NCBI GenBank assembly: GCA_018714405.1
Contig: DVNM01000015.1
Location: forward strand, 1 to 64,000
Direction of reading: 5' to 3'
Source of the DNA: Scybalenecus merdavium
Lineage (GTDB): Bacteria > Bacillota > Clostridia > Oscillospirales > Acutalibacteraceae
DNA: 64,000 bases
Shown here one piece after another: positions 48,632-56,570 of the stretch. A program made the translations under genes and the position numbers. The notes under the pieces are model-generated. The model made no database searches and was not told the DNA's origin. It was given only the letters and a program-made list of their open reading frames with translations. Positions within the stretch are counted from its first letter, which is position 1. Each line of letters opens with the position of its first letter.

Positions 48632-49801
48632 TTAAATAATGATTTTTCTTGCGCCTGCAATGGCTTCTTCCATCAGCCGCTCGGCGTCGGGCAGCTGCTC
48701 CGCCGCCTCCACCTGTTCCAGCTGCGGGCGTGTTTTGGGGTGCTTTGGCGTAAACACGGTGCAGCAGTCTTCGTACGGCTGGATCGAGGTCTCGAAGGTG
48801 TCGATCTTTCGGGAAATTTTGATGATCTCCTCCTTGTCAAGCCCGATACACGGGCGCAGCACCGGCATCGTCACAGCGGCGTCGGTGCAGGCGAGCGCAT
48901 ACACGGTCTGGCTGGCGACCTGACCAACGCTTTCGCCCGTGATCAGTGCCTGGCAGTTCTGGCGCTTGGCAATTTCTTCGCTGATCTTCATCATATAGCG
49001 GCGCATGATGATCGTAAAGTATTCCTCAGGGCAGTGCTCTTTGATTTTTTCCTGAATTTCTGTAAACGGCACCACGAACGTGCAGATGGAGCCGCTGTAT
49101 TTAGAGACTTTTTTGAGCAGCTCCAGCACTTTAATCTCGGCCAGCTCGCTCGTGTAGGGCGGCGAGGCAAAGTGCACGGCGCAAAGGGCCATGCCGCGTT
49201 TTGCCATCATCCAGGCTGCGACCGGGCTGTCGATGCCGCCGCTGATCAGCACGGCCGCGCGTCCGCCGGTTGAGACCGGCATGCCGCCTGCGCCTTTTTC
49301 GGCATCTGCGTGCACAAAGGCAAAACGGTCGCGCACCTCGATCGTAACGGTCACATCCGGGTCGTGCACATCCACATGCAGGTGGGAAAAGCGTTTTAGC
49401 AGGTAACCGCCGGCTTCGCGGCAGATCTCAGGCGAGCCGAGCGGGAATTTTTTGTCGCTGCGCTTGGCGTTCACCTTAAAGCTGGCCGCGCCCTCGAGCG
49501 CCGGCGCCAGGTATTCGCCGGCTGTGCGTAAAATGACCTGCATGTCTTTTTCACAAACGGCGGCGCGCGAAAGCGCCGCAATGCCGAATACATGTTTTAA
49601 TACGTCTACCGCGTCGTCCAGGTCCGTGTCTTCCTCCTGCGGTTCCAGCATGATGGTGGACTGGCTTTTTGTGTAGTCGAATTTGCCGACTTTGGCCAGC
49701 GCGCGGCGCATGTTTTTGATCAGCACGTCTTCAAAGGTGCTGCGGTTCAGCCCCTTGAGCGCCAATTCGCCGTTTTTGATCAGAATGATCTCTTTTACCA
49801 T
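48632..49801 (-). CDS. thiI: tRNA 4-thiouridine synthase ThiI
   Basis: A 389-residue enzyme that adenylates U8 of tRNA and inserts sulfur. N-terminal ferredoxin-like and THUMP domains (to about 170) are followed by the PP-loop S-G-G-I-D-S-P-V-A-A-W and the A-L-I-T-G-E-S-V-G-Q-V-A-S-Q-T segment. There is no rhodanese domain, as in many Firmicutes. The start at 49801 (MVKEIILIKNGELALKG) has AAGGAG nine bases upstream; an upstream in-frame ATG at 49852 lies inside the desulfurase gene. The sulfur donor is probably the adjacent cysteine desulfurase. Confidence 0.95.
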   Translation of the reverse strand: MVKEIILIKNGELALKGLNRSTFEDVLIKNMRRALAKVGKFDYTKSQSTIMLEPQEEDTDLDDAVDVLKHVFGIAALSRAAVCEKDMQVILRTAGEYLAPALEGAASFKVNAKRSDKKFPLGSPEICREAGGYLLKRFSHLHVDVHDPDVTVTIEVRDRFAFVHADAEKGAGGMPVSTGGRAAVLISGGIDSPVAAWMMAKRGMALCAVHFASPPYTSELAEIKVLELLKKVSKYSGSICTFVVPFTEIQEKIKEHCPEEYFTIIMRRYMMKISEEIAKRQNCQALITGESVGQVASQTVYALACTDAAVTMPVLRPCIGLDKEEIIKISRKIDTFETSIQPYEDCCTVFTPKHPKTRPQLEQVEAAEQLPDAERLMEEAIAGARKIII

Positions 49802-49806
49802 TTCGT

Positions 49807-50931
49807 CTATCTCCTTGCAAGCTGCGCCTTTGCCTCCTGCAGGGCGGCGCACAGCGCAGCAATGTCTTCATCTGTGTTGTCGCGTGAAAAGCTGATGCGG
49901 ATCGAACTGTCAATGCGGTCGTCGGCCAGCCCCATCGCCTGCAGCACATGGCTGCGTTTGCCCCGGGCGCAGGCTGAACCGGAAGAGACGCAGACGCCGC
50001 GCGAGCTTAAAAACTGGATCAGCGTCTGGCTGCGGATGCCCTCGAGCGCCGCATTTAAAATATAGGGCGAGGCTTCCGGCGCACTGTTGATGACCATACC
50101 GAGATCTTCCATGCCGCGCCTGGCCGCTTCGTTTAATGCCTGCACCTGCTTTTGTACCTTTTTGTGGTCCGGCAGCGCTTTGACCGCGGCGGCAAAAGCC
50201 GCGATCAGGGGTGTGCTTTCCGTGCCCGGGCGCATCTTGCCCTCCTGCTCGCCGCCGAAGGTGCGCGGCGGAATGTGCACGCCTTTTTTGATGTAAAGCG
50301 CGCCGATGCCTTTCGGCCCGTGAATTTTGTGCGCCGTGACAGTCACCAGGTCTGCGTCCAGTTTTTTTACGCGCACCGGCAGCTTGCCGAACGACTGCAC
50401 GCAGTCTATGTGCAAAAGCGCGGGTGCGCCGGCTCGTTTGATCGCGCTGCGGATCGTTTCGACCGGAAAGACCGCGCCGGATTCGTTGTTGACGTGCATG
50501 ACCGACACCAGCACGGTGTTTTGGTCAATGGCCTCGGCGATCTGCCCGGCGGTGATGCGGCCGAAGCGGTCCGGCAGGATGCGGATGACTTCAAACCCTG
50601 CTTTTTCCAGCTCGCTGCAGGGCTCCAGCACGCTTTCGTGCTCTACGGCCGTTGTTACAATGCGCTTACCCTTGTGCCGGCCGGCCTGTGCCGCGCCGAA
50701 CACGGCCATGTTGTTGGCCTCGGTGCCGCCGCTCGTAAAGTAGATCTCTGCGCTGTCGCAGCCAAGCGCATCGGCCACGGTGCGGCGCGCCTCCATCAGC
50801 ACTTTCATGGCCTGCACGCCGGCGCCGTGCAGCGACGAGGCGTTGCCGAAGTTTTCCGTCATCATCTGCACCGCCGCCTCCACTGCGCCAGCGCAGGGTT
50901 TGGTGGTGGCGCTGTTGTCCAGGTAAACCAT
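49807..50931 (-). CDS. Cysteine desulfurase (NifS/IscS family), ThiI partner
   Basis: A 374-residue PLP enzyme that takes sulfur from cysteine. The PLP Lys lies in T-A-H-K-I-H-G-P-K-G, and the active Cys loop reads V-S-S-G-S-A-C-A-R-G-K. The start M-V-Y-L-D-N-S-A-T-T-K is typical. The gene lies five bases upstream of thiI, an arrangement known in Bacillus (NifZ-ThiI), so it most likely supplies sulfur for tRNA thiolation rather than Fe-S clusters. Confidence 0.94.
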   Translation of the reverse strand: MVYLDNSATTKPCAGAVEAAVQMMTENFGNASSLHGAGVQAMKVLMEARRTVADALGCDSAEIYFTSGGTEANNMAVFGAAQAGRHKGKRIVTTAVEHESVLEPCSELEKAGFEVIRILPDRFGRITAGQIAEAIDQNTVLVSVMHVNNESGAVFPVETIRSAIKRAGAPALLHIDCVQSFGKLPVRVKKLDADLVTVTAHKIHGPKGIGALYIKKGVHIPPRTFGGEQEGKMRPGTESTPLIAAFAAAVKALPDHKKVQKQVQALNEAARRGMEDLGMVINSAPEASPYILNAALEGIRSQTLIQFLSSRGVCVSSGSACARGKRSHVLQAMGLADDRIDSSIRISFSRDNTDEDIAALCAALQEAKAQLARR

Positions 50932-50934
50932 GGC

Positions 50935-52128
50935 TCAAACCTTTCCGCCGCGGCGCAGATTGTCAAGCTTCAAAATGGCCGCAATGCTTTTTGCGTCTGT
51001 AATGCTGCCGTCCATGACCATTTGCACGGCCTCGTCAAACGGCAGTTTGATCACTTCCAGAAATTCACCTTCGTCCAGGTGCTGCGTTTTGTATGTAATG
51101 CCGGTCGCGGCAAACATGTGGATGATCTCGCCGCAGTAGCCGGGCGAGGGGTACAGTTTGCCGAGCGAAAAGAAGTTGCGCGCCTCGGCGCCGCACTCTT
51201 CGGAAAATTCGCGTTTGCCGGCCTCCAGCGGGTCCTCGCCGGGTTCCAGCTTGCCGGCCGGGATCTCGTACACCAGCTCTTTGTACGGCGCGCGGAACTG
51301 GCGCACCAGCATCGTCTGGCCGTCGTCGTCCAGGCAAAGGATGCCGACGCCGCCGGGGTGCGCAACGATCTCGCGCTTGGTGGCTTTGCCGCTTGAAAGC
51401 ACAACGTCGTCGTGGTGCACATGGATGATCTTGCCGTCGAACACGCGGCGCACGTCTACCGTTTGCTCGTAAAAACCAAGCGCAATGGCTTCGACCTCGT
51501 CGGGCTTGTCGGCCATAAATTTAGCGCCGTGTTCGATGATCTCAAAGCGGGAACCATAGCCGTAAGACACGCCGCACATGTCGATCCCATTCGCGTTTGC
51601 ACCGTCGGCGTCCAGCTTGGTGTCGCCCACAACGAGAACCTTGCTTTTATTTTCTTCCGTTACGCCGAGCGCTTCGGCGCAGCGGGCAATGATCTCGGCT
51701 TTCGGTTCGCAGTCTGCCTGGAACGTAACGCCGCACACCGTGTCTATGTACGGCGCAATCTTAAAACGCGCCAGCAGCTGTTCAATGTAGCTTTGCGGTT
51801 TGGAGGATGCAATGCCGATTTTGGCGCCGTGCGCCTTCAGGCTTTTGAGCATCGAAAAAACGCCGTCAAACAGGCGGCTTTCCCAAATGCCGGTCTGGCT
51901 GTACCTTTCGCGGAATTTGGCCACCAGTTCTTCGGCACGGCTCGGCGAAACGCCGTATTTTTCCTGAAAAGTGATCAGCAGCGGCGGCCCCATGAAAAAG
52001 CCGAGCTTTTCCCAATCGTCATGTGCGATTTGAAATGCGTCCAGCGCAAAAGCCGCGCTTTTCTGAATGCCTTCGCCGGTGTCGCACAGGGTGCCGTCAA
52101 AGTCAAATATAACGGTGTCGTATCTCAA
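50935..52128 (-). CDS. Fusion of a HAD phosphatase and a Nudix ADP-ribose pyrophosphatase
   Basis: A 397-residue two-domain protein. The N-terminal HAD part (about 1-215) has D-F-D-G-T-L-C-D, the S-S-K loop and G-D-T-K-L-D, and resembles phosphoglycolate phosphatases. The C-terminal part (about 225-397) is of the ADP-ribose pyrophosphatase type, with Nudix box G-K-L-E-P-G-E-D-P-L-E-A-G-K-R-E-F-S-E-E. The TTG at 52128 is chosen: GGAGGTGA lies eight bases upstream and the promoter (-10 at 52148-52153) excludes the longer in-frame start at 52176. The fusion links removal of ADP-ribose with dephosphorylation of a released product. Confidence 0.9.
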   Translation of the reverse strand: MRYDTVIFDFDGTLCDTGEGIQKSAAFALDAFQIAHDDWEKLGFFMGPPLLITFQEKYGVSPSRAEELVAKFRERYSQTGIWESRLFDGVFSMLKSLKAHGAKIGIASSKPQSYIEQLLARFKIAPYIDTVCGVTFQADCEPKAEIIARCAEALGVTEENKSKVLVVGDTKLDADGANANGIDMCGVSYGYGSRFEIIEHGAKFMADKPDEVEAIALGFYEQTVDVRRVFDGKIIHVHHDDVVLSSGKATKREIVAHPGGVGILCLDDDGQTMLVRQFRAPYKELVYEIPAGKLEPGEDPLEAGKREFSEECGAEARNFFSLGKLYPSPGYCGEIIHMFAATGITYKTQHLDEGEFLEVIKLPFDEAVQMVMDGSITDAKSIAAILKLDNLRRGGKV

Positions 52129-52147
52129 ACCCGTCACCTCCGGACGT

Positions 52148-52176
52148 AGTATAACATATTTTTGGAAAGTTCTCAA
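52148..52176 (-). promoter_or_regulatory. Promoter of the HAD-Nudix gene (and probably iscS-like/thiI)
   Basis: On the minus strand TTGAGA (52171-52176), a 17-base spacer and TATACT (52148-52153). The leader to the TTG start is only about 13 bases. Confidence 0.8.
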
Positions 52177-52255
52177 TAACTTCTATATTTTTACGCGCGG
52201 ATATAGTATAATTACCACTAAGAACCATAATGAAATTTTACAGACTGGTGTTTTT

Positions 52256-53011
52256 ATGAAACAGGGTACAAAACGAATCTATTTGCTTGACGAGATCCGC
52301 GGCTTCTGCATTCTGGCCATGATCGTCCACCACGCTTTTTTGGACGTGGGCGTTGTGCTGCAGCTGCAGTGGGGGTACGATGTTTTCAATGCGCTGACGG
52401 TGGTGCAGCCGGTTTTCTGGGGCGCTTTTATCGTGATCTCCGGCATCTGTTCGCAGCTGTCGCGCAACAGTGTGCGCCGTGGTCTGATCGTGTTTGCCGG
52501 CGGCATGGCCGTCACACTGGTGACTGCTGTGATCATGCCCGCACTCGGTATGGCCGGGGAGGAGATCTATTTCGGCATTCTCCACTGCCTCGGCATCTCC
52601 ATGATCGTGGCCGGTATTTTCAAGAAGCCGATCCAAAAAACAAACACGTTTGTCGGCATGGGCATTACGGCCGTTTTGTTTTTCGCCACTTACTCTGTTC
52701 CGTCCGGCAAGCTGTTTTTTGTGCTCGAACTGCCGCAGGCGCTTTACCAAACGAACTGGCTTGCGCCTTTTGGCTTTTTTTCCGGCACGTTCCACAGCGC
52801 CGACTACTTTTCGCTGATGCCGTGGATGTTCTTGTTTTTATTCGGCGCTTTTGTCGGCAAGTTCGCCGCAGCCGGGCAGTTCCCGAAATGGAGTTACCGT
52901 CTGCGTGTCAAGGCGCTGGCGTTCGTCGGCAAAAATGCGCTTTGGTTTTACCTGGCGCACCAGGTCGTTTTGTATGTGCTCTTTTTCCTGATCGCACTGC
53001 TGATTTATTAA
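52256..53011 (+). CDS. HGSNAT/DUF1624-like membrane protein
   Basis: A 251-residue integral membrane protein with about seven helices. It starts K-R-I-Y-L-L-D-E-I-R-G-F-C-I-L-A-M-I-V-H-H, the conserved start of the heparan-alpha-glucosaminide acetyltransferase-like group, with the D-E-x-R-G motif and a His pair in the first helix; a second conserved stretch is H-C-L-G-I-S. It ends F-V-G-K-N-A-L-W-F-Y-L-A-H-Q-V-V-L-Y. Such proteins probably move acyl groups across the membrane onto sugars; the substrate is unknown. TATAAT at 52207-52212 may be its -10 box. The ribosome site is weak. Confidence 0.8.
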   Translation: MKQGTKRIYLLDEIRGFCILAMIVHHAFLDVGVVLQLQWGYDVFNALTVVQPVFWGAFIVISGICSQLSRNSVRRGLIVFAGGMAVTLVTAVIMPALGMAGEEIYFGILHCLGISMIVAGIFKKPIQKTNTFVGMGITAVLFFATYSVPSGKLFFVLELPQALYQTNWLAPFGFFSGTFHSADYFSLMPWMFLFLFGAFVGKFAAAGQFPKWSYRLRVKALAFVGKNALWFYLAHQVVLYVLFFLIALLIY

Positions 53012-53032
53012 GAAGAGCAAAAGGAGGTCAAT

Positions 53033-54229
53033 ATGCAACCGAAGTACAGCCGGCTTTTGCCGCAGGTGGAGGAACAGATCCTTTCCGACCGTGCCGCACA
53101 CGCGGTCAGTCCGTGGCGCTGTGACGATTCGGCCGCCGTGCGCCGCGAAACGGCGCGCGACCGCGCCACGCTTCTGCGCCCGGCCTTTGTGCGCGACATT
53201 GAAAAAATACTCAATAACCCTTACTATAACCGCTATAACGACAAAACGCAGGTGTTTTCGTTTTATAAGAACGATGACATCTCGCGCCGCGGCCTGCATG
53301 TGCAGCTCGTCTCGCGCATCGCGCGCGACATCGGCGGCCTGCTCGGCCTGAATACAGACCTGATCGAGGCGATCGCGCTCGGCCACGATATTGGCCATAC
53401 GCCGTTCGGCCACGCCGGCGAGCGTTTTTTAAGCGAGATCTATTTTTCCCGCACCGGGCGCTATTTTAACCACAATGTCCATTCTGCGCGTGTGCTCGAC
53501 AAAATCACGCCCTGGAACGTCAGCCTGCAGGTGCTCGACGGCGTGCTGTGCCACAACGGTGAATTTGAACAGCACGAATATCGCCCGCAGCCCGGCAAGA
53601 CTTTTGCGGATTTTGACCGCGAGATGGAGGCGTGCTATCAGGAGCAGGCAAACATCCGCCTGCTCGTGCCGATGACCCTGGAGGGCTGTGTCGTGCGCAT
53701 CAGCGACATGATCGCCTATGTCGGCAAGGACCGGCAGGATGCGGTGCGCGCCCATCTGAAAACCGACTACAGCGGTTTTTCCGATTTGTCGATCGGCACG
53801 CAGAATGCACAGATGATCAACAACATCGTGGTGGATATCGTAAACAACAGCTACAACAAGCCGTATCTGCTGCTGAGCCCGGAAATTTTCGCCGACCTGC
53901 GAACAGCCAAGCGCGAAAACTACGAACAGATCTATTTTAACCCGGCGGTGGAGCAGGTCTATAACGATTCCATCCGTCCGATGATGCACCAGGTGTACGA
54001 ACGGCTTTTGCAGGATCTGAAGGACGGCCGCAAAAGCTCGCCCATTTACGGCTATTTCGACTACTTGCGCGAAAACCATATGGGGATTTCTTTTTCAGAA
54101 AGCGAGCCGCCCGACAACGTGGTGACGGATTTCATGGCCTCCATGACCGACGATTATTTTGTAGATATTTACCGGCTGTTTTTCCCCAAGGGCCGCTATG
54201 ATATACATTACCACTCGTATTTTGATTGA
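53033..54229 (+). CDS. dGTPase-like HD-domain triphosphohydrolase
   Basis: A 398-residue HD phosphohydrolase. The metal site is built from H in R-G-L-H-V-Q-L-V, the H-D pair in G-H-D-I-G-H-T-P-F-G-H and a downstream Asp in R-I-S-D-M-I-A-Y. The N-terminal R-P-A-F-V-R-D and N-R-Y-N-D-K-T-Q-V-F segments resemble dGTPases, which trim dNTP pools and can limit phage replication. An AAGGAGG site precedes the ATG. The hisH promoter overlaps its stop codon. Confidence 0.9.
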   Translation: MQPKYSRLLPQVEEQILSDRAAHAVSPWRCDDSAAVRRETARDRATLLRPAFVRDIEKILNNPYYNRYNDKTQVFSFYKNDDISRRGLHVQLVSRIARDIGGLLGLNTDLIEAIALGHDIGHTPFGHAGERFLSEIYFSRTGRYFNHNVHSARVLDKITPWNVSLQVLDGVLCHNGEFEQHEYRPQPGKTFADFDREMEACYQEQANIRLLVPMTLEGCVVRISDMIAYVGKDRQDAVRAHLKTDYSGFSDLSIGTQNAQMINNIVVDIVNNSYNKPYLLLSPEIFADLRTAKRENYEQIYFNPAVEQVYNDSIRPMMHQVYERLLQDLKDGRKSSPIYGYFDYLRENHMGISFSESEPPDNVVTDFMASMTDDYFVDIYRLFFPKGRYDIHYHSYFD

Positions 54230-54254
54230 CTTTGTCGCTTTAGCGTGTTAAAAT
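54226..54254 (+). promoter_or_regulatory. Promoter of hisHF
   Basis: TTGACT (54226-54231), a 17-base spacer and TAAAAT (54249-54254). The -35 box overlaps the stop codon of the dGTPase-like gene. Confidence 0.75.
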
Positions 54255-54283
54255 ACGAATAGAAATAAACGGAGGACTTTTCT

Positions 54284-54892
54284 ATGATTGCGGTAATCGA
54301 TTACGGCGCCGGCAACCTGCAAAGCGTGAAAAACGCGCTCGACCGGATCGGCGCGGAAAGTGTCGTCACGTCAGATGCAGATGTGATCTCTTCGGCGTCA
54401 CACGTTATTTTGCCCGGCGTTGGGGCGTTTGGCGACGCAATGCATGCGCTTGAGGCCAGCGGGCTTGTGCCGGCGGTGAAGCAGGCGGCTGAAACAAAGC
54501 CGTTTCTCGGCATCTGCCTGGGCATGCAGCTGCTTTTTGAATCCAGCGAGGAATCGCCCGGTGTGCGCGGCCTGGGTCTTTTAAAGGGGCAGATCTGCCG
54601 CATCCCATCTGCCCCCGGTTTAAAGGTGCCGCATATCGGTTGGAACAGCATCCACCTGCACCAAAACGGCGGTGTTTTTGCCGGCACACGGGACGAAAGC
54701 TATTTTTATTTCGTGCACTCTTATTATCTTTGCGGCGCTGCGCCGGACGTGGTCGCCGCCACTACCCACTACGGTGTGGAGATCGAGTGCGCCGTGCAGT
54801 GCGGCCGGCTCGCGGCCACGCAGTTCCACCCGGAAAAAAGCAGTGCCCCCGGGCTGGCCGTTTTGAAAAATTTTGTCGGGGAGGGAAACTGA
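54284..54892 (+). CDS. hisH: Imidazole glycerol phosphate synthase, glutaminase subunit
   Basis: A 202-residue class I glutamine amidotransferase that feeds ammonia to HisF. It begins I-D-Y-G-A-G-N-L-Q-S-V, has the nucleophile Cys in G-I-C-L-G-M-Q-L-L-F-E and the His-Glu pair in Q-F-H-P-E-K-S. GGAGGA precedes the ATG. Its stop codon overlaps the hisF start by one base (TGATG), so the subunits are made together. Confidence 0.96.
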   Translation: MIAVIDYGAGNLQSVKNALDRIGAESVVTSDADVISSASHVILPGVGAFGDAMHALEASGLVPAVKQAAETKPFLGICLGMQLLFESSEESPGVRGLGLLKGQICRIPSAPGLKVPHIGWNSIHLHQNGGVFAGTRDESYFYFVHSYYLCGAAPDVVAATTHYGVEIECAVQCGRLAATQFHPEKSSAPGLAVLKNFVGEGN

Positions 54893-55647
54893 TGTACGCG
54901 AAAAGGATCATTCCGTGCCTTGACATTAAAAACGGCCGTGTCGTAAAAGGCGTGTCGTTCGTGCAGCTGCGCGATGCGGGCGATCCGGTCGCCTGTGCGG
55001 CCGCTTACGACGCGCAGGGGGCGGACGAGCTCGTTTTGCTCGACATTACCGCTACGCACGAGGGCCGCAGCACCATGCTCGACATTGTGCGCCGCGTGGC
55101 GGAATGCGTGTTTATTCCGTTTACTGTCGGCGGCGGCATCCGCACGGCTGATGATTTTAAAGACATTCTGCGCGCCGGCGCCGACAAAGTCTCGGTCAAT
55201 TCGGCGGCTGTGCGCAACCCGGAACTGATCAGCGAAGCGGCCGAGCGTTACGGTTCGCAGTGTGTTGTCTGCGCGATCGACGCAAAGCGCAGCGGCGCTT
55301 CCTGGGAAGTGTATTTGAACGGCGGACGCATTCCAACCGGTATAGACGCGGTCAAGTGGGCCGTGGAGGCTGAAAAACGCGGCGCCGGCGAGATCCTTTT
55401 GACTTCTATGGACTGCGACGGGCAGAAGACCGGCTACGACTGCGACCTGACGCGCGTGGTCAGCGAAAACGTCGGCATTCCGGTCATTGCTTCCGGCGGC
55501 GCCGGTGAAAAGCGCCATTTTCTGGATGCGTTTGAAAAGGGCAGGGCCGACGCCGTGCTGGCGGCCAGCCTGTTCCACTTTAACGAACTGTCCATTCCGG
55601 AGCTAAAACGTTATCTGCAAGAAAACGGCGTGAGCGTGCGCGTGTAA
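54892..55647 (+). CDS. hisF: Imidazole glycerol phosphate synthase, cyclase subunit
   Basis: A 251-residue TIM barrel. Catalytic Asp11 lies in R-I-I-P-C-L-D-I-K-N-G-R and Asp near 130 in C-A-I-D-A-K-R; the phosphate loops are V-G-G-G-I-R and A-S-G-G-A-G. It joins ammonia from HisH to PRFAR to make IGP and AICAR. The other his genes in this window are limited to hisC at 36.7 kb. A strong terminator follows. Confidence 0.97.
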   Translation: MYAKRIIPCLDIKNGRVVKGVSFVQLRDAGDPVACAAAYDAQGADELVLLDITATHEGRSTMLDIVRRVAECVFIPFTVGGGIRTADDFKDILRAGADKVSVNSAAVRNPELISEAAERYGSQCVVCAIDAKRSGASWEVYLNGGRIPTGIDAVKWAVEAEKRGAGEILLTSMDCDGQKTGYDCDLTRVVSENVGIPVIASGGAGEKRHFLDAFEKGRADAVLAASLFHFNELSIPELKRYLQENGVSVRV

Positions 55648-55657
55648 ATACAGCCTG

Positions 55658-55691
55658 ACAGCCTGCCAAATTTTGGCAGGCTGTGTTTTTT
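55658..55691 (+). terminator. Terminator of hisHF
   Basis: A nearly perfect 27-base palindrome (ACAGCCTGCCAAA against TTTGGCAGGCTGT) is followed by GTTTTTTG. Confidence 0.9.
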
Positions 55692-55712
55692 GTCATTAAT
55701 TGTTATAAAGAA

Positions 55713-55741
55713 TTGAAACAAAAAGGATTTCATGGTATAAT
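55713..55741 (+). promoter_or_regulatory. Promoter of rlmB
   Basis: TTGAAA (55713-55718), a 17-base spacer and perfect TATAAT (55736-55741). The start codon follows 28 bases later. Confidence 0.85.
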
Positions 55742-55769
55742 CTTTTATGCAGTATTTTACCTTGTGGTG

Positions 55770-56570
55770 ATGATTTTGGAAAGAAAGAGCAGACAAGACC
55801 AAAAAGACAGGGCGCCTCTGGCGGACGATTTGGTCATCGGCCGCAATGCGGTGATCGAGCACCTGAAAAGCGGCGCCGACACAGAGTGCGTTTATGTGGC
55901 AAAGGGGGAGCGCGAGGGTTCCATCGTGCGCATTCTTTCTCTTTGCAGTGAAAATAAAATAACCGTAAAGTATGTGGACCGCAAAAAGCTGGATTTCATG
56001 GCGCCCGGCGGCAATCACCAGGGCGTGATCGCCTCTGTGCCGGCGCACAGCTATTCTACGGTGGAAGAGATTTTGCAGTATGCGCGCGAAAAGGGCGAGT
56101 CACCGTTTCTGCTGCTTTGCGACGGCATTGAAGACAGCCACAACCTCGGCGCACTGATCCGCACGGCCGAGGCCTGCGGCGTGCACGGCGTGATCATTCC
56201 AAAGCGGCGCAGCGTGGGGCTCAATTACATTGTGGCCAAAACGTCGTGCGGCGCGCTGGAATATATGCGCGTGGCGAAAGTAACGAATCTTACTTCGGTC
56301 ATTGAGGAGCTGAAGGCGCAGAACATCTGGATCTATGCGGCGGATATGGACGGCCAGGTCTGGTGCAAAAACGATTTCAGCGGCGGCGTGGCGCTTGTCG
56401 TCGGCAGCGAGGGAAGCGGCGTCAGCCGTCTGGTCAAGGCACATTGCGACGGCGTCGTTTCTCTGCCGATGTGCGGCCATGTCAGTTCGCTCAACGCTTC
56501 GGTTGCGGCCGGCATCATTCTTTATGAGATCGTGCGGCAGCGGTTCGGCCTGGCAGGTGGTGCGCAATGA
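55770..56570 (+). CDS. rlmB: SpoU-family 23S rRNA 2-prime-O-methyltransferase (RlmB-like)
   Basis: A 266-residue trefoil-knot methyltransferase. The N-terminal substrate-binding domain (about 15-90) reads V-I-G-R-N-A-V-I-E-H-L. The SPOUT domain has D-G-I-E-D-S-H-N-L-G-A-L-I-R-T-A, G-S-E-G-S-G-V-S-R and the C-terminal L-N-A-S-V-A-A-G-I knot. The ATG at 55770 is preceded by GTGGTG; earlier in-frame starts would overlap the promoter. The last four bases overlap the next gene, the P-type-ATPase-like protein, suggesting coupled translation. Confidence 0.93.
   Translation: MILERKSRQDQKDRAPLADDLVIGRNAVIEHLKSGADTECVYVAKGEREGSIVRILSLCSENKITVKYVDRKKLDFMAPGGNHQGVIASVPAHSYSTVEEILQYAREKGESPFLLLCDGIEDSHNLGALIRTAEACGVHGVIIPKRRSVGLNYIVAKTSCGALEYMRVAKVTNLTSVIEELKAQNIWIYAADMDGQVWCKNDFSGGVALVVGSEGSGVSRLVKAHCDGVVSLPMCGHVSSLNASVAAGIILYEIVRQRFGLAGGAQ

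Noticed and set aside
52067..52255. Long upstream start of the HGSNAT-like protein
   Set aside because: The extra 63 codons overlap the HAD-Nudix gene start and its promoter; the conserved family start K-R-I-Y-L-L-D-E-I-R-G begins just after the ATG at 52256.
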